Positions 35,901-50,900 of a DNA stretch of 64,000 bases are shown in pieces. The notes under the pieces were generated by a model. That model saw nothing but the letters and a program-made list of their open reading frames with translations. It searched no databases and was not told the DNA's origin. The stretch comes from Pisaster brevispinus (lineage: Eukaryota > Echinodermata > Asteroidea > Forcipulatida > Asteriidae). Location: the NCBI GenBank assembly GCA_023634235.1, contig JAMKCF010000004.1, positions 23,816,527 to 23,880,526 on the forward strand. Reading direction: 5' to 3'. Each line of letters begins with the position of its first letter. The first letter of the stretch is position 1. The position numbers and the translations under genes were made by a program.

Positions 35901-38900
35901 AAATCATGACATTATTCAATTTTCTTTTACCTCCGTTTTTTGTTGTTTTTAAATATTGATTTGACAAGGTCTAGCCTACCTCATATGAACCTTTGTGCCG
36001 TTTTTTGCTCTTTGTTTTAACTTCTCAGAATTAACATCTAAAACTAATTAACCTATCTAAATAACAGTGATATACGTAATTACAATGATAATCAAGTTGC
36101 ATAATTACAGCAGAATGCTCATCAATGCCTGCTCTCCGTTATAACTATTTTGCTGATGTACGACATCTTTACATGCAACTTTGTTTGTGGCTTTTAGCTG
36201 CGTCAAATTTTTCTATGCGGCCAAGTGGTTCATGGGCCAATCAGGCAAGGAAGTTAACTAAACTCCTGCATGGTGCACACGGTATTTGAACATTACGCAA
36301 GTTGTGTATTCTAGAGTGACTTGCCCATAAAGATGGCCGAATTCACGTGACGTCAAGTAGGAATGTAATCGCTCATCAGTGTACACTTGAGAATTTTTTT
36401 TGTAAATAACACTCGCTGACAAAACACACCCGAATCAATGGCATACTCCAAGCGGGCCTTGGATTGGGGCAATTTGTATTTATCAATATATTTATTTATT
36501 CATTTGCCTATATTTACTTCTTTGGTTTTGTTGTCATGTGTACATAAATAACTGTCTTGGTCGATGACGCCGCCTCTTAATCAATATAAATGCTTACGAA
36601 AATTAATTTTATTCACTACCCGCCTGCAGATGTTTTCTAATGCATAAACTCTGTCACTTTTGCAGAATGCGTGCTTCCATATTTAATATCCACCCTTTAG
36701 TTCTGACAACTTTAAATTTAATATTTAGGTTTTTTTCATATACCTGGTGTGTGATAAGCACTGTATACTCTTTCCTGAGTAAACCACTCGGGTTGGATTC
36801 GAACCCACAACCCCCGCATTCTGGAACAGATGCCTTAACCACTAAACCACTGAGTGTACCCAGTGACTGGAGGCTAGCTTGAATCCAATTAAAACTAACA
36901 GTGGTTCCAGCCTTCTCCCATAATAGTTGTCCGCTGGCCAAATGCTAGTTTAAACACCTGAACACCAGTCCAAATTCTCTCCCAGTGCTCTGGCTGGCTA
37001 GTTCAGTGTTGAAAAGCATCCCTCTGTAATATAAGTTGTGGGCAAGTGAAAAAGCCGATGGATTAGTGAGATGACAGGCTAACTGGTCCTACTGGTTAGT
37101 CACTGAAAAAGTTACGGGCTAACCCAGACTGCAAACATAAACGACTGTATTACATCTAGTAAACATTGAATTCTATAATAAAACAGAATCAATTTTTCCT
37201 TTGGTTCTGCATTTGACTTTCCTCTCTCATATTAGAAGTTTAGTTAACGAGAAACTAGTTCACCAAAATATAAGTGATTTGTGTCAGTTTAATTTTAATT
37301 TTATTATTATTTTTTGTTATCGGTGTACACTTTTTCCGTCTGTCGTTGGGGGACTGTAATTCCATTTGACACATGTTCCCCTATCGTCTTGTTTAATCAA
37401 TCCTCGCCAGACCCTAATCTAAGGAAATCACATCCATTTCTCTGCTCGTTTGGGGAACGTTCAAACTCTGGAACCTCTCCAAGTGTCAGAACCCAACACC
37501 AAATATCCGTCCTCCTTTCTGAATTACTAAGCCCACCCCCATAAATCTTATTGTTTTTGTACAAACTGAAAAAAGTGAAAAAAGCGCTTAGCAAGTATAC
37601 AGTTACTTAATAGATTTTTTAAACTGTACTGAAAATAGCTGAGAGCTAGACATGAATATTTAGCAACTGTGTTTAGATGGATAACCTGTTTCCGCTAAGC
37701 AAATGTCAAGCTGGTGTCTCTATCCAACTTGAAATGTATCCATCGTAGTTTCCCAAGAATGATTTACTGATGCACCATCCACAAAGTTTGCCCGACATCA
37801 AATAAATCTCAATTCACTAAGCGTGTATTAGCAGTGGACCAGCTACAGGTTCAATGTACATTATGCAAGGCATGTTTGCACTGGTAAACCTGTTTCTGTT
37901 AAGCGTAGCCATTCTCGCTCAGCAGATTTGCAAGATTGCCCGCTCCCCCTTAGCCCCGGTCAATATCAATTTGTTGCAACTCTATGAAATTTATTGGGTA
38001 ACTTGTCTGCACAGGGTTACCAATTGAATATCCTGTTAGCTAGCCTCCTTGGATCCCCGGTATCCGTTCTGAGTTACAGCTTGTGGGAAATATCAGCAGA
38101 TCCGTCCAAAAAATTCTGCAATTTAATGAAAATATTTGTTCAGGAGGTTTCATAGATTAAATTCTTTTTTTTCATCATGTCGGCACAAAAACAATTTTGA
38201 GGGGTTAAATAGTTGAGTCATGAGAATTGGCACAGGTTTGCACCTGTGGTTTTTGAGAATAAATCAACTTCTTTCTTGAGTGGGCACGTGCAAAATTTCA
38301 TTTAAAACCATGCAGCCAACACTGGTAACTGGTAATAATGTGTTCCCTCAACATATACATGAATTTACAACCTGTGAAAGTTAAAGCTCAATTGGTCATC
38401 GAGAAATCGGTCATCATGAAAATATTTCTCACAAGAAAATTGTAGGGGAAAGAATGTTTAGGTTTGAAATGTGACCAAACATGAGGCTTCAGACTCCTGA
38501 GATCAGCATTCATTGGTTCACTCATTTCTCAAAAGAAAACAGTAGAACCCCCTCCCCCAAAGCTATAGCATGTCAAGCAAAACTATTTCAGGGAAAGTTT
38601 CCCATGTAAGCTATGTTCAAACCTGCGAAAGTTTATATTAACCAATGTTGTACACACCCTTGTGCTTTGTCTAGAATGCTTGATTTGCGTGGATCAAACA
38701 AATGTTAACTTCCTCAAGATAATCTGACTTTTAGTTTTGATGTAGAGATGGATAAAAAAGATAAACTCACTCTTTATCTTGTATTTCACTGAGAAATAGT
38801 ACATTGGTTTTGTACAGACACCAGCCTTATCATTTTTAGCCATTTTTTTTGTTCATGCCATCTCCATTCAGAACTGGAGTATTCAATTTGTACAATATTT

Positions 38901-41900
38901 TATTTATTGCAATGTGTTAATGGATTTCACCATTGGCAGATGGCGTACATACATATCAGATTCCGCATTCTTCGCATTTTCCATAAATTGAGGACATATC
39001 AGAGGGAAAGCCAACCTCTCAGGATGGTGGAGAACCAGTTTTGCCTTTCGTCTCCGTGATAATTTTCACCTCGGAAATCTTGGTCGCCATGAATGGTTAA
39101 ATTTTTAAAATATCCCCTCCAAATTATGTCTTTCCCCCCATTTGCTCCCCCCCCCCAATAAAAAATAAAAATGTCTGATTACGCCACAAGATGTAATGTC
39201 CCTAAAATTCCAAACTGGTTGTAGGCCTGTTGTAAATTGATAGCAAAAATGCACTAATTTACTTTATAATAATCCAAATTAATATGAATCAAAATTTTAC
39301 AACCTGATAACACTTTCGCTTAGTTCCTTTGACCCCGGTCTCTTGTCTGTCTGTTTTTCCCGAGATTTAATCTGTTTGGTTTTTTTGTTGCTGTTTATTT
39401 TCTCGGCAGATGTTCTATGATTTGAGAATGAATCATCAACCAGACGTGTATAAGTTGTAATTACAGTTTTTGATACAGAAAACAGGAAAGTGAAGATTTC
39501 CTCATGTCATATTAATATTTTAAACAAAATGTCTAAGTGGAATCTCAGCAAGTTTGTGTTTTATAAAAATAACAACGGGGTCCTCTTTTTTTTCCTTCAA
39601 AAATATTATCTGAACATCAAGGCCAAATTTCGCAGCTCTATGAAATTGGTCCCAGGCAAAAGACTGTCTTAGGGTTTAGGGGGTGTTTTTTTTTTCTTGG
39701 ATCTCTTAACCAAGTGAAATTGATGACGACATTTCTCATGAATTGTTTTTGCAAAAAATCTAAGGGATTATCTTTGTGTTACCTATTGTCATATCAAATT
39801 GAGAACATTCATCACACATTCAAGTTTTCTTTGGAAGTTGGAAGCAAACCCTGGGTTTTTACCTGGGACATTCTTTTCCATCATACCCCTGGTTGACCTT
39901 TGTACCTCACTGACAAGCTGTCAGCATATTTACTATTTCTTGGCTGCCTTATATCTTGTAATTGAAGTAAGATTTATGCTGGAATGTAATGATAGCAGTA
40001 GGCTTTGCTCTGCAGCTTGTAATGGATATGTTTGATTGCTTCTCCTGCTGAAATATGAAGTTTGGACTCTGGGAAATTATGTAGAACAAGGAGCCACCAG
40101 CCATGGATGTGTGGAGATTTCTTTAGAGAAAATATTTTAACTTGAGTTTTGATTTGTCAGAGAGAGTTTTAATTCTTTTTGAGGAAGTCGGTTTTTGGTT
40201 TGGTCTGAGATTGATGCAATTGAAGTATGTTCTTTATTTTTTTCAAGACTGGAAAGGGTTGTCAGTTAGTTTTGCCGGAGGAAAAAATTAGAATGGCGAT
40301 GTTTAAGTGTCCATAGACTTTATCGAAATTGTCACTGTTTTCATCGTTTGTTGTTGTTTGGTTGTTTTTCCCTTATTGGTGGACGGGTGACTTGTTATGA
40401 TTGACAGAAGATGTATTGACGTTATATTCTGTATTGTAATCACTTTCTGAAGTTTAGTTTATTTACTATGGTTTATGCAGCTCCCCATGGGTTATCTGGA
40501 TTCATGAACTATTTCCAGCCAAGTTATTTTGGGCAATTTGTTGACCTAGTCTCTGAAGGTGATTTACTCTCCAGTTCACCACCCCCCCCCACAAACACCA
40601 CATCTTGACTTGCACTAACAAATATTAAGACTGCCCCCAGGAGATTTCACAAATAAACACCTTGAATGAGGTGCCTGGTTGGCCTGTTGGTTGAAGGTCT
40701 TGGGGTTTGAGGTCAGTCGGGCCTCTACTGAGGCCTCGCCCATTTTGTTGCTGAAAAACACGAATTAATAGAACAACAGCTCTGAAAGAACGTACTCAGA
40801 ATTGCTCTATCATCAGCGGAAAACTTTAGCCGGCTCAGTTGTGTCAGAAAACTTCCAATATTGTTTTGGCGTCTCCCCTAAGAAGGCAATTACCTAATAT
40901 GAAGGCAATTGCCTTATATTTTCCTCAGGGAAATTGAAGTATCAGGCTGTTTGTTTGGGGGTTTTGGGTTTGGTTTTTTTTGCTTGGGGATGGGGGGGGG
41001 GGTGTTACACCCGGTGACTATCTTTTTCTCTTTTTGAGAAGTTGTCCAGTACCCTGGAGTTACCTTATTTGCAGACTTCTAGCAATAGATAATTGACAAT
41101 TGATTTGTTGACAAACGACAATTGATCGTTGACAATAGTTGTCCCCGTCAGACTTCTTATGGGCTTGAATGAAATTTGGGCCTTGGTACCATCAGTCACA
41201 GATTTGCAATTCTTCAATAGAATCCTCGTCCTTTGATCCACCTAATGGTTGCTAAAAATACTTCCCGCTTTTTGGTTGTGATTCCAAGCTTGCATTCCTA
41301 AAGAAAACATGAACATACATTCATGGAGGTTCCTTCCTCCATGTTGCATTTAAATGTGGTGAGAACATCAGACTCTCCCAAGAGATTCGTACAAAATCAA
41401 TTCCTTCCAGTCGTTTGACATGAAGTCACCCCAGAACTCCCTGCCCATTTCCATTTTGATTTTGGTTAATGAGGACATCTCCACCTTCCAGCTAGTAGTG
41501 TTGATTTCTTCTGAATTAATCTGAAAGTGACCACAATGTATAAGTGGAGATAAGCCTCCTCTAACCCCTTAATCCCTAATGAGAGATCAGCTATTATTAG
41601 TGATCACCCTTGGGGCACAGTTGCACAGTAGCTGGTCTGGTCTTTTGTGGTTTTGTGGTTTTATGGGAGTTTAATGGCTGACACAGGGCTATTTCTTTCC
41701 TGCTGAGCAGCTCAGCTTTCGTAAGACAGTAACCTCCCCCTTCAAATGTATGTGGAGTAGGGGGAACACCTCCATGGTATTTTACTGGTAGAATGTTTCC
41801 TTCCCCCATGTGAGTGTACTAAATTAATGTTGCGTTCAAGGAGATTGACAATGCAGTCATTATTTGTAGGCCTGGATTATGTTAAACACTTCAGCTCAAA

Positions 41901-44900
41901 CGCCTGCTGATCCACTTTCTGTGATAGTGATATGGAGCTGAGTTTTCTTGATTCTGAAACAGTATTCAGGGGAGAGGGGTCGGGCGTATCCTCTATTCCG
42001 AGGGTAGACCCGGACTTGCCATCATCATTCTTTATTTTGAGGTGATGTGTAGAACAGATCCTTGAAATGTAACACGCATTTGGTTAAAGAGGGCTTGATC
42101 ATCTAGACCAAGGGGAGGCCCAGGCCCCTAGGTCTTCACTCATGGTGGTGTAGAGTGTCTGCAAATCCTCTGAAATGTCTACCCAGGAGGTTCAGGGGGC
42201 TTGACCCTCTAGACCAAGGAGAGACCCAGGCTCACTGTAAACCCTCTGAAATGTAACACTCAGGAATTACTTAGTGTTTCATCTTCTAGACTAAGAGGAC
42301 ACCCAATGCCTCTTACCTTGGTTCTTGTTTTGATATTGATGCAGAAGCCTCTGAAATGTAACATCTTTCAGGTTTTTTTTGGGGGCGGGCAGTTCTTTTT
42401 CACCCATCCAGGAACATTACCATTTTCTTGACTTATCTGCTGTCGCAAAATTGCTCACATTAATGAGGTACTTTTAAGTATTTGTTGAAACTCTAAAGTA
42501 ATGGAAAATCTGTTGGCCTTTCTTGTAAACCTGTGTCTTGTTTTAGACCAAAGAGCATGCAGGAGGGACTCTTTCAAAGACAGGGTCAGTCCAAACACAG
42601 TGGAATTGCCCACTTAAAAACCATGGAGACATAAGGATCTTCAGCACACACACACACACACAGGACACAGCTGTGTCAGTTTGTCGCACCTGTCCAAAAT
42701 GTGCAAGTCACATGTGGAAAATTAAGTTTGTAATGAGCCTTCACAAGTCCTCAGTCTGTTTCCTGTATTAATTTCACCTGTTTCCTTTTGATTTTTAATA
42801 TAACAAAAATGTTATTAAGTTTGCTCTTTTCCATTTAAAGTTGATACATTTTAAGCGACATTGAGAGGTATTTTTTTCAGGATCGGGAACAAGGCGGTTG
42901 TTGTTTAAAAAAACTTGGTATACCCCTTTTACAATAGTAACTTTGTTCATTTTATTCCATTGTGAGATGATTTACTCTCGGTTGCTGCTGGACACTTTGA
43001 GTTTTTCTCACCTTTTTCTTTTGTGAGCTTGTTTTCAGTAGGCTGTTGTCCTTTGAGTTTCCATAGTTCGGCGTGTGTATTTTTCATTCTGTTTGTACTT
43101 TTGTACTAGCACAATACACGTTTGAGGAAAAACTGTAGACTTGTGCAGTCACGTGGTTCAATTGTTAGCTGTTAATAGATAACCTTGGCTGGTTTTTACA
43201 TAATTGACTTGTACATGTTTAGCCTTACTCTATAACACATTAAACTGTGTCTATGTATGAATAGGAATAATAGGCCTAGTTCAGACGTCTAGACGAATGT
43301 CTAAATGGCTCAACTTTGACATTCATGCTTATATGCTGCAGATGTGAACACAACGTAATGTTTTCTGTGTGACATATTTTTCATGTCTAATAAATTATTA
43401 ATGTGTACATTTTGTTATTGTATGTTAGTGTAAGAAATATGTTCATGGAGGGGAGGACATGCATGAGGTTTAATCCAATTAGCGAGATGTAATTTGTGTA
43501 GGAAATAGACAATTTTGATAAATGAACAGAGATATCATTGGTGCTCTATGCTGCGATGCTGCATATTCATGAGAATAGTACCTCCTTTTGAATAAATTTA
43601 AATATTTACGTATTTATAGATAGGACCAAAGGGAGATATGTTAGGGGACGATGATCTAACTTTCTCCTGATAAATTATTGATGTAAATAGAAGTATATAG
43701 TGTACTCTCAATTGTTTTATCAATTTCAATGCATTTGTGTGAAAATACACTTATGAAAGGGGGGGGGCGGCATTGGTCAGGGTTGTTGAGGGTTCAACCA
43801 GCTCACCTTGAGTTACTCTTGATAATTGGACAGAATAGGACTGCTCCACTTGCTTGCAATACTTCATCTCAAGGTCCCTGGGGCTACCCTCTGTTCCCGG
43901 CTAATGGAACAGCCTGTATGCACACAGTTGGGTGATCCCGGCTGATTGGCCAGCCGACTGGAGGCTGTTCCATCCAGTGCTGCTCCCTCCCCTCGCACGT
44001 GTGGCTCTCCCTTCATGGGGGAGCCACACTGCATAATTTTTTAAAATTTAAAATGGGTGACCTTTGAACTATGCAAATCTGTATTTAGATCAGATTACCA
44101 AGTAATTAATCATTGGCCAGGCTCATACTTTAACTCCACCCTTGTCTGACGGCCAGTAACCAATGGAAAGTGATCTAGCAACCCATATTTCCTTGATGCC
44201 TGCAGTGAACTGATACAGTCTGAACCTCTAGTATTTTACCCATGTATTAATTACACTTTGTTTATATACATTTAGACACTTGCATGTATTTTTTACAAGG
44301 GCATGCCTGTTTTTTGTACTCCCAACATTAGGCATGGTGTTAGGCCTTTGAGTCAAAGTTAAACCAACTTCTCCTTACAATATGTTTTGCTGCTCACAGT
44401 CTAACCTTCACAACTAGTCGATCAAAAAAAAAAGATTGATATTGGGCTGTGATGGTTTGTGCTCTGGCCAATATGGTTTCAGACCTATTCTTTGGTACGG
44501 GAGTCTCATTTGAATTGGATGTAATAATGTTTTTGAAGCCTATACAAGATTTAGGTCAGCGGTTTTTTACTCCTTTTTACTGGAATGTCGAAATGGTGGA
44601 ATTGTTCCATTTTGTTGGTTTGGATCTTCAGAACTTCCTGGCATTTTTTTTTTAATCTGAGATTTGTTTTGTTCCGATGGTGAATGGAACCCTGCTGGTT
44701 TGTAGGTCCTTTTTTCAACTTGCAAGGTAAGCTGTGGAATTCACTCATTCAAATTTGTTTTTCCCTTCGTATTATTAAATTGAGTTTATTCAATTTAGAA
44801 ATAGTGCAGAAAGTTCAGTATGCGTAGGGGTGTCTCTGTTTTGTGCTGGTTTGTAGTCAAGTGGGGCATGTAAACCAGTAGAAGTTGGTGAGGCATAGTA

Positions 44901-47900
44901 CTATACTAAACTATTGAGGAGTGTACAATATGCATTCAGGCAAATCATCATGATTATGTGAATGGGATAGTTGTTCGTTGGTTTCCGGGGGGGGGGGGGG
45001 CTCCTGCTCTGTTTGAAGACAGTCTTGTCTAGCCTCTGTTAAAGATCAGGTATAGAGCCGGCTATTCGGTAAAAATAATTGTGTCAAGCCAGTTGATTTC
45101 CTTGGTTTTTGTCTTCTTGATTAGCACGGTAGAAACTGAAACACTGTACATGAAATGTTGTGTGCTGAGCAGTTTGGTATATTGTTGCTTCAAAAAAACA
45201 GTTGGAAGTTTGGCGTCAGTGGACGGCATCGCTGCAAGACAAGAACATTTTCTGAAATCGTGTGCAGACTTTGCATTTTAAGGGAAAGAAAATGATGTTG
45301 TTGTTGTTGTTGTTTGTGTTTTTTCAAATGAAATTAAGTGTGAAGTTTCAAAACTACTTCGGAAACTTTATGAATTAGTTTTCGAAAGTGTATCATAAAC
45401 TTTATTCTAATACGAAGCGGCTATACAAACATTTTTCAAGGCAGCTTTTAATTTGGGAAATTCAGAAATTATTTCTTTAAGCTGCTCAGAAAATAAAAGC
45501 ACAGGACAAATCTTGCTAAGCAAAAAAAATGCTTTGTGTTCTTTATGGCCTGTTCTCCTGTTAAGGTGAGGAACCATTTCTGTTTGAATTTGAGCTGTGG
45601 ATTTTACCGAGACTGTACATTCACTTTAAGATTAGCTTCTTCTCATATGGTGTGGCTGGGCTCCTGTTTCACTCTCTCACAAATGACAGATCTTGCAAGA
45701 CTGTGGAATTTATCTTTTAACACTTCCTCACTGTTGTGTGGCATTGAGAAAGATATAGGCCTTACAGATCTTTGTGGACCAGAAAGATAATTGGCGATTC
45801 ATTCGTCCAAGAAGAAAAAAAAAGGCAACAAAACATCAACAACTGCAAAAGAAATCCAGGATAAAGGGATACAATTGTTGTATTCATTGTTGACTTCCGC
45901 CAGCGGAACTCATTGGTTTGTGAATGAGAGTCACCCCAGTAATTTGTAGGCTGTTAGGTTTCACTTAAGAAGTCAAATGAGTGATAGGTTGTGAAGATTT
46001 TGTTTCGTCAAAAGTGTTTTGTGTTTGGAGGAGGGGTGTTTTGGGTTTGGAGCAGCCTGAGGCTGCAGGACAAACAAGCCCTTCACACCCCTCCCCCCTC
46101 TCTCTTTCATGCAGCCTGGAAAAGGTTCTTGTAGCAGTTTAGTATGAGATGTATTGAAGACTCTTATACCCATAATTTGGATTGGAAACATGTTTATTCG
46201 GAATGTGGGAAATTGTTTTTCTGAAGGTATTTCAATGAAAGAAACGCATGGAAATTACCTCTTTTTTTTACTGAGGCACATTGTTTTTTGTAATCTTTGA
46301 TCAGGTTTCCAATTTTGTTGAAAAATCAGAAATATTAATATTAAACAGGCTTAAAAACCTATCAAAGCTTGTAGCTTTGTACCAGGAGTAGGTCGGCCTT
46401 TGTACTTTAAGAAGAAATGTTCCTACTTTTTTTAAGAGTCAAATACCACGCCTGCCTGATGAAGATTTCATGTTAAAATCATGACTTAAACAATGCCTCT
46501 TGATGTGAATCCGAGCTTTTTAAAAAATCCCAATTTACAGTCTAATTTACACTTTCCCAGTCACATCGGTAGCTAGTCTTTGATGTTTATGCACTACCAT
46601 GTTTTCCTCTCTTTTTCCATTGTGTGTACACAATTGTGAATACTGATTTACTGAATGGGAAAACGGAGCCAGACTTTTCGTCACATTTAGATTTCATTAA
46701 TTTTGAGCGGGAGATAAAAACAAGCTTGCTTGACCCTGATAAAGGTCTGTTGACCTCAACCATCTTCAAGATTTATGCACCTTTATTATAATAAAATATT
46801 CAAACATCAAACAGAACCACTAAATTATAAAAGAAATACAAATAAATCATAAATTTAGAGTGACTGATATGATATTTTGTGCATGACAAGCCTGGTGTTT
46901 TTCCCACTGAACTCTTGGCCTAGCCTTTTACCAGACCAGTGCGAAAAGGTCAATGGGAGATGGTTTGCCGCCAGCCAGGCCGCATTCTCAGACGGCGTAC
47001 GGGGCATCCATAAAGTCCATGTGGCTCCAATGCTTGTCTCAAGCTGGGTTGATTATTGCATCGCTTTCTCTCAGGAGGGAAGCTGTGAGCATCTTGCTGT
47101 GTGGCAAGATGTTGCACATGGGGGCGCATGTGTACGTGGGAAACACTCCTCCGGTTTGGTGTTAGAAAAAAAAAAAGTCAGGATTTCTCCGTTGTCATCT
47201 TTTTTTTCTTCTTCAAAAGTCTTTGCTTTCTTGATGACAGTTTGGAGGATTCCTGGGAGAATCATTGTTCGAAGTCATTGTAAAATTTTTCTCGGTTTGA
47301 GTTGTGCTTGAGATGATTTGAAATGTTTATTATAGAAATATTTTTAAAAAGGAAACCAGCTCTGTAAAAGGCCTGTCACAAATGCACAGGCATGCAACTT
47401 TTCCACTGACAGGATAATTTCCTCATTTTGTGTTTCTCAGCTGTGTTGTTGAAAAGGCAGTGCCTGATACTTCTCTGTGTATTTTTCTCAACAAACTGGA
47501 GTTGCAAACTGCACTTTAAAAATAAAATAAAAATTGAGCCTGGGTCAAAACAGGAAGTCAATAAAACTTTAAGATTTATAGGTCATTTTTGGTTGACAAG
47601 CAGTTTGCAATATCTAATGCAATTTTTTTCATTTGAAAGTATTTTTGTGGTCAAATTTTGGTCAATATAACTAAGTTTAGAGAATAAACAAAATGTTTTT
47701 TATGTATATTTTTATGAATTAATCACACTTTTCCTTCTGGATGTGTTATTTTCTGACCACTACTGAAAGAACCTTGTCCCATTATTCCCCTCCAAGATGT
47801 CAGCCAAGGTCTCTGCTTCATCCAAAGAGCAAGGATGGCATTTTTCTCGGTGGCATTTTTCTCTGCGCTTGTAACACCTGATGAGAAGTGAGCAGTCAAC

Positions 47901-50900
47901 CAGCTGATTCTTATGGGACCTGTCATAGTTTGAGCCCTTGGGCAGAGTACCGGGGTCCACAGAGAGTTCAAATATCTCATAACCCATATTGAGGGGTTTC
48001 GGGTTTTTAAAGGTTCAACTTTAAAGGGATGTGGCACTCATCGATGTCATCTTGTTATGGTCTCTTTGGTCATCCAGGAGAGGAAGACAAATTAAGCTGG
48101 CACTGAGGTCTCAACTTGTTACCATTGTTGAAAGAAGAGAGGATGTCATGTCAAAATATTTTGGAATCGGTCTGACCTGGGAAACAAAACAAAACAGAGA
48201 GATGGTAAAACAAAAAAATGAAATGGATTTTGTTTGGTTGGGATGGGGTGGGGAGAGTTGGCTGGAGGGGGCAACAGGTTCTTTATGCTACCAGTTTCCA
48301 GGTGTAAATCCGCAACGAACAATAAATTATCTTTTGTCTTTGTTATTATATTCAAATGAAAGGAATAAGTTTTGGGAAACATGGACAAAAGTTGTGCTTT
48401 GAAACTGGGTAAGGATTTTTTGCTTTTCCTTTTTTTTTTAAGCAGGGGTTCAGACCTTGTTTTGCTGTTTGTATCTTAGTTGTGTCAAAACTCTCATCGA
48501 AACTGGGTCAGTAAAGTGCAGCTGCGTACTCATTTTATTGTGGTGCAGTGACCTCACGATGAGATGAGACACTTGAGATCCGCGTAGATTATTTGTCTAC
48601 GGATACTTCTTGTAGGATCACAACCGTAACTTGTCTGTAATTCCAACACGCTGCTGGGCTGCATCACCCAACGTCACACAATTTTTTTTCTTCTTTCTTT
48701 TTGTCGTTTTTTTTCTCCCGTCTACATCTGATATGGAAGACTATGACTAACTAGGTTAAAGACTCTACGCACATGAATACAGTGTATTGAGATAATATTT
48801 TTCGTCTGTGAACAGAAAGTCCCCTGGCTGTCTGGGGGGGGGGGGATTTCATTTATACAAAATGGAGGCTGGGCTGGAAATATTATTGTGTTGGTTTTTT
48901 TTTCAAAAGTGTCGGGCCAATCATAAACACATTTTCCCTTTGACTGTAGTTGTATTATTCTCAACATCAGTCAGAATAGTTGGGGAAGCCATACCCAAGC
49001 CAGTGGCTAGGGTTTTAGAGAGCTCTAGAGAATAGCTATGAATGAGTGGTACAGTTCACACGATGATTTTACCCCCACCCCCTTTCCCTCCAAGCAAGCA
49101 GCCAGGTTCTTTGGGTTGGTTTTTTTTATACAGGACTTATTTTGGTCCATTTGTAAAGACCCCAACCCCCAGTGGAAGACCACAAACTTTCCAGCAAATC
49201 TCAATCTGGCTTGTGCCGTGATCATACACTTGGTTCATGCAGGCATGCAACTTTTCAGCTGATAAGCTGATTTCCTCTTCTTCTTTTTTTTTCTCTCTCT
49301 CTCTCTCTCTTTATAGTGCCATAGAAACCTGTAAAAACACTGTACAAAGTTGAGTGTGGTTGGCTATTTCCCTTTTTCCTATCAATTACATGGTCGTATG
49401 TCTGGTTCACGGCACTTGTCAACAAAGCAGAACAAATCTTCTGAGAATTGTAATTTAGCACAGTCCTGGAAATTCTGGTTTTTAGCACCAATGCCTCAAA
49501 GCAAAGAGCAAGGTCCCTAATCTGTGTTTGAAGTCGATAAAATCAAATTTGCAGCGTACATGTATGTTTTGTATTTTCCCACAAGGACATACATTTTCTA
49601 CTTGACTAGAGATCCAATTCTTTTTTTCAGAAGAGAACAGTTTCACTCGTGGTTCAACCAGGAACTCTTATCCCAGCCGAGCACACACTGGGGACAGTTC
49701 CCTTGAGTCTATTCCATCAAACAAACTGCTGAATAAGTACCAGAACAAAATAACACAGGCCCCTATGGTGCTATTAAGTGTATTCACCACAGTCCCTTGT
49801 GGATGCTGATGAAGACCACCAACACGAAACTACAACTTTTCTTCGTAGCTCATATTCACTCAACAAAAACTGGCTTGGGGGGCCAATCAAAACAACCAAT
49901 ACATTTTGACTTGATTGGTTGTTTGTTTGTTTGTTTGTTGTAGTTTTTCTTCTCAACATAGTAAGAGGGTGGGTCAACAGAAAAAACTGAAAAGGAAATA
50001 ACAAAAATACAAAAAATATTGGTCTGACGTTTTAACCCTAGCAAAGTCTTTCTCAAAGGCTAACTCTGCTAGGGTCGAAACATCAGGCCACTAACTATTT
50101 TTTCGCATTCCTACCATAGGTCCTTTTGGTCGGTAAGCGGTTGTAATTTTAAAGCTAGTTCTAGTTTTCTGAAAGAAAAATTCCAGACAGCCTCTTTCAG
50201 TTTTGATCCCATAATCAATTTATCTGGGCCTAATTTGATTTCTATACTTTCCGCGGAATTCTGCACCCATGATCACCACTCTCTGCATGCACTGGTTGTG
50301 TAAGGGAAGAATGTTTCATGCTTGGCTTTGTTTCTTGTGTTTTTTTCACTGTTGCTCTTTGCAGGAAATAGGGGAGACTCCACCCTAGCTTCCCTTGGCG
50401 TTTTTTTCTTTCTTATCTGCCAGTATAAGTTGGTGAGAGGGGTACCCATATGTGATTTAAGGGGTAAGGGGTAGTACTAGTAGAAGAGGAAATATTTGGA
50501 TAGAGTGGGTTACCCCTAATCAAGATACATTGGTTACCCCTATACCCTATAGAGATAAAGTTGTACCCCTATCCAAATAAGAGGCGGTCAGAAGGTACCT
50601 GTACCCGAAGAAGGGGCCAAGGTACCCCATTCCAAAATTATTTGGGTATTCTTTGTACATGAGATAAGGGTACACTTTATTACATAGAACGGGGGTGCAC
50701 CTACCAAATGTACCCCAATGAAGTCGGGTAACGTGAAACTCTATGAGGATGGAGGATTACCTTATAGGTTCTTATGCAAATTGGAGGTGAGGACATCTTA
50801 CCCCTTTTGTTAAAATCTCTTCCATCTTCTCTCTGCTCCCCTTTTTGTCAGTGTCCCCCACCCGTTTTGTTCCCTTGGGAGCGAACATACCCCCCCCCCT

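Noticed and set aside
37330..37545. Possible retrotransposon coding remnant on the minus strand ([18 protein letters not shown])
   Set aside because: No reverse transcriptase, integrase or gag motif can be recognised and the frame is short.
45590..45640. TSR-like phrase LSCGFYRDC in the large intron
   Set aside because: No CSxTCGxG context, no other TSR Cys and no splice sites around it.
46877..47311. 144-codon open frame
   Set aside because: No family resemblance, no splice or promoter context, and overlapping frames are equally open. Treated as chance.
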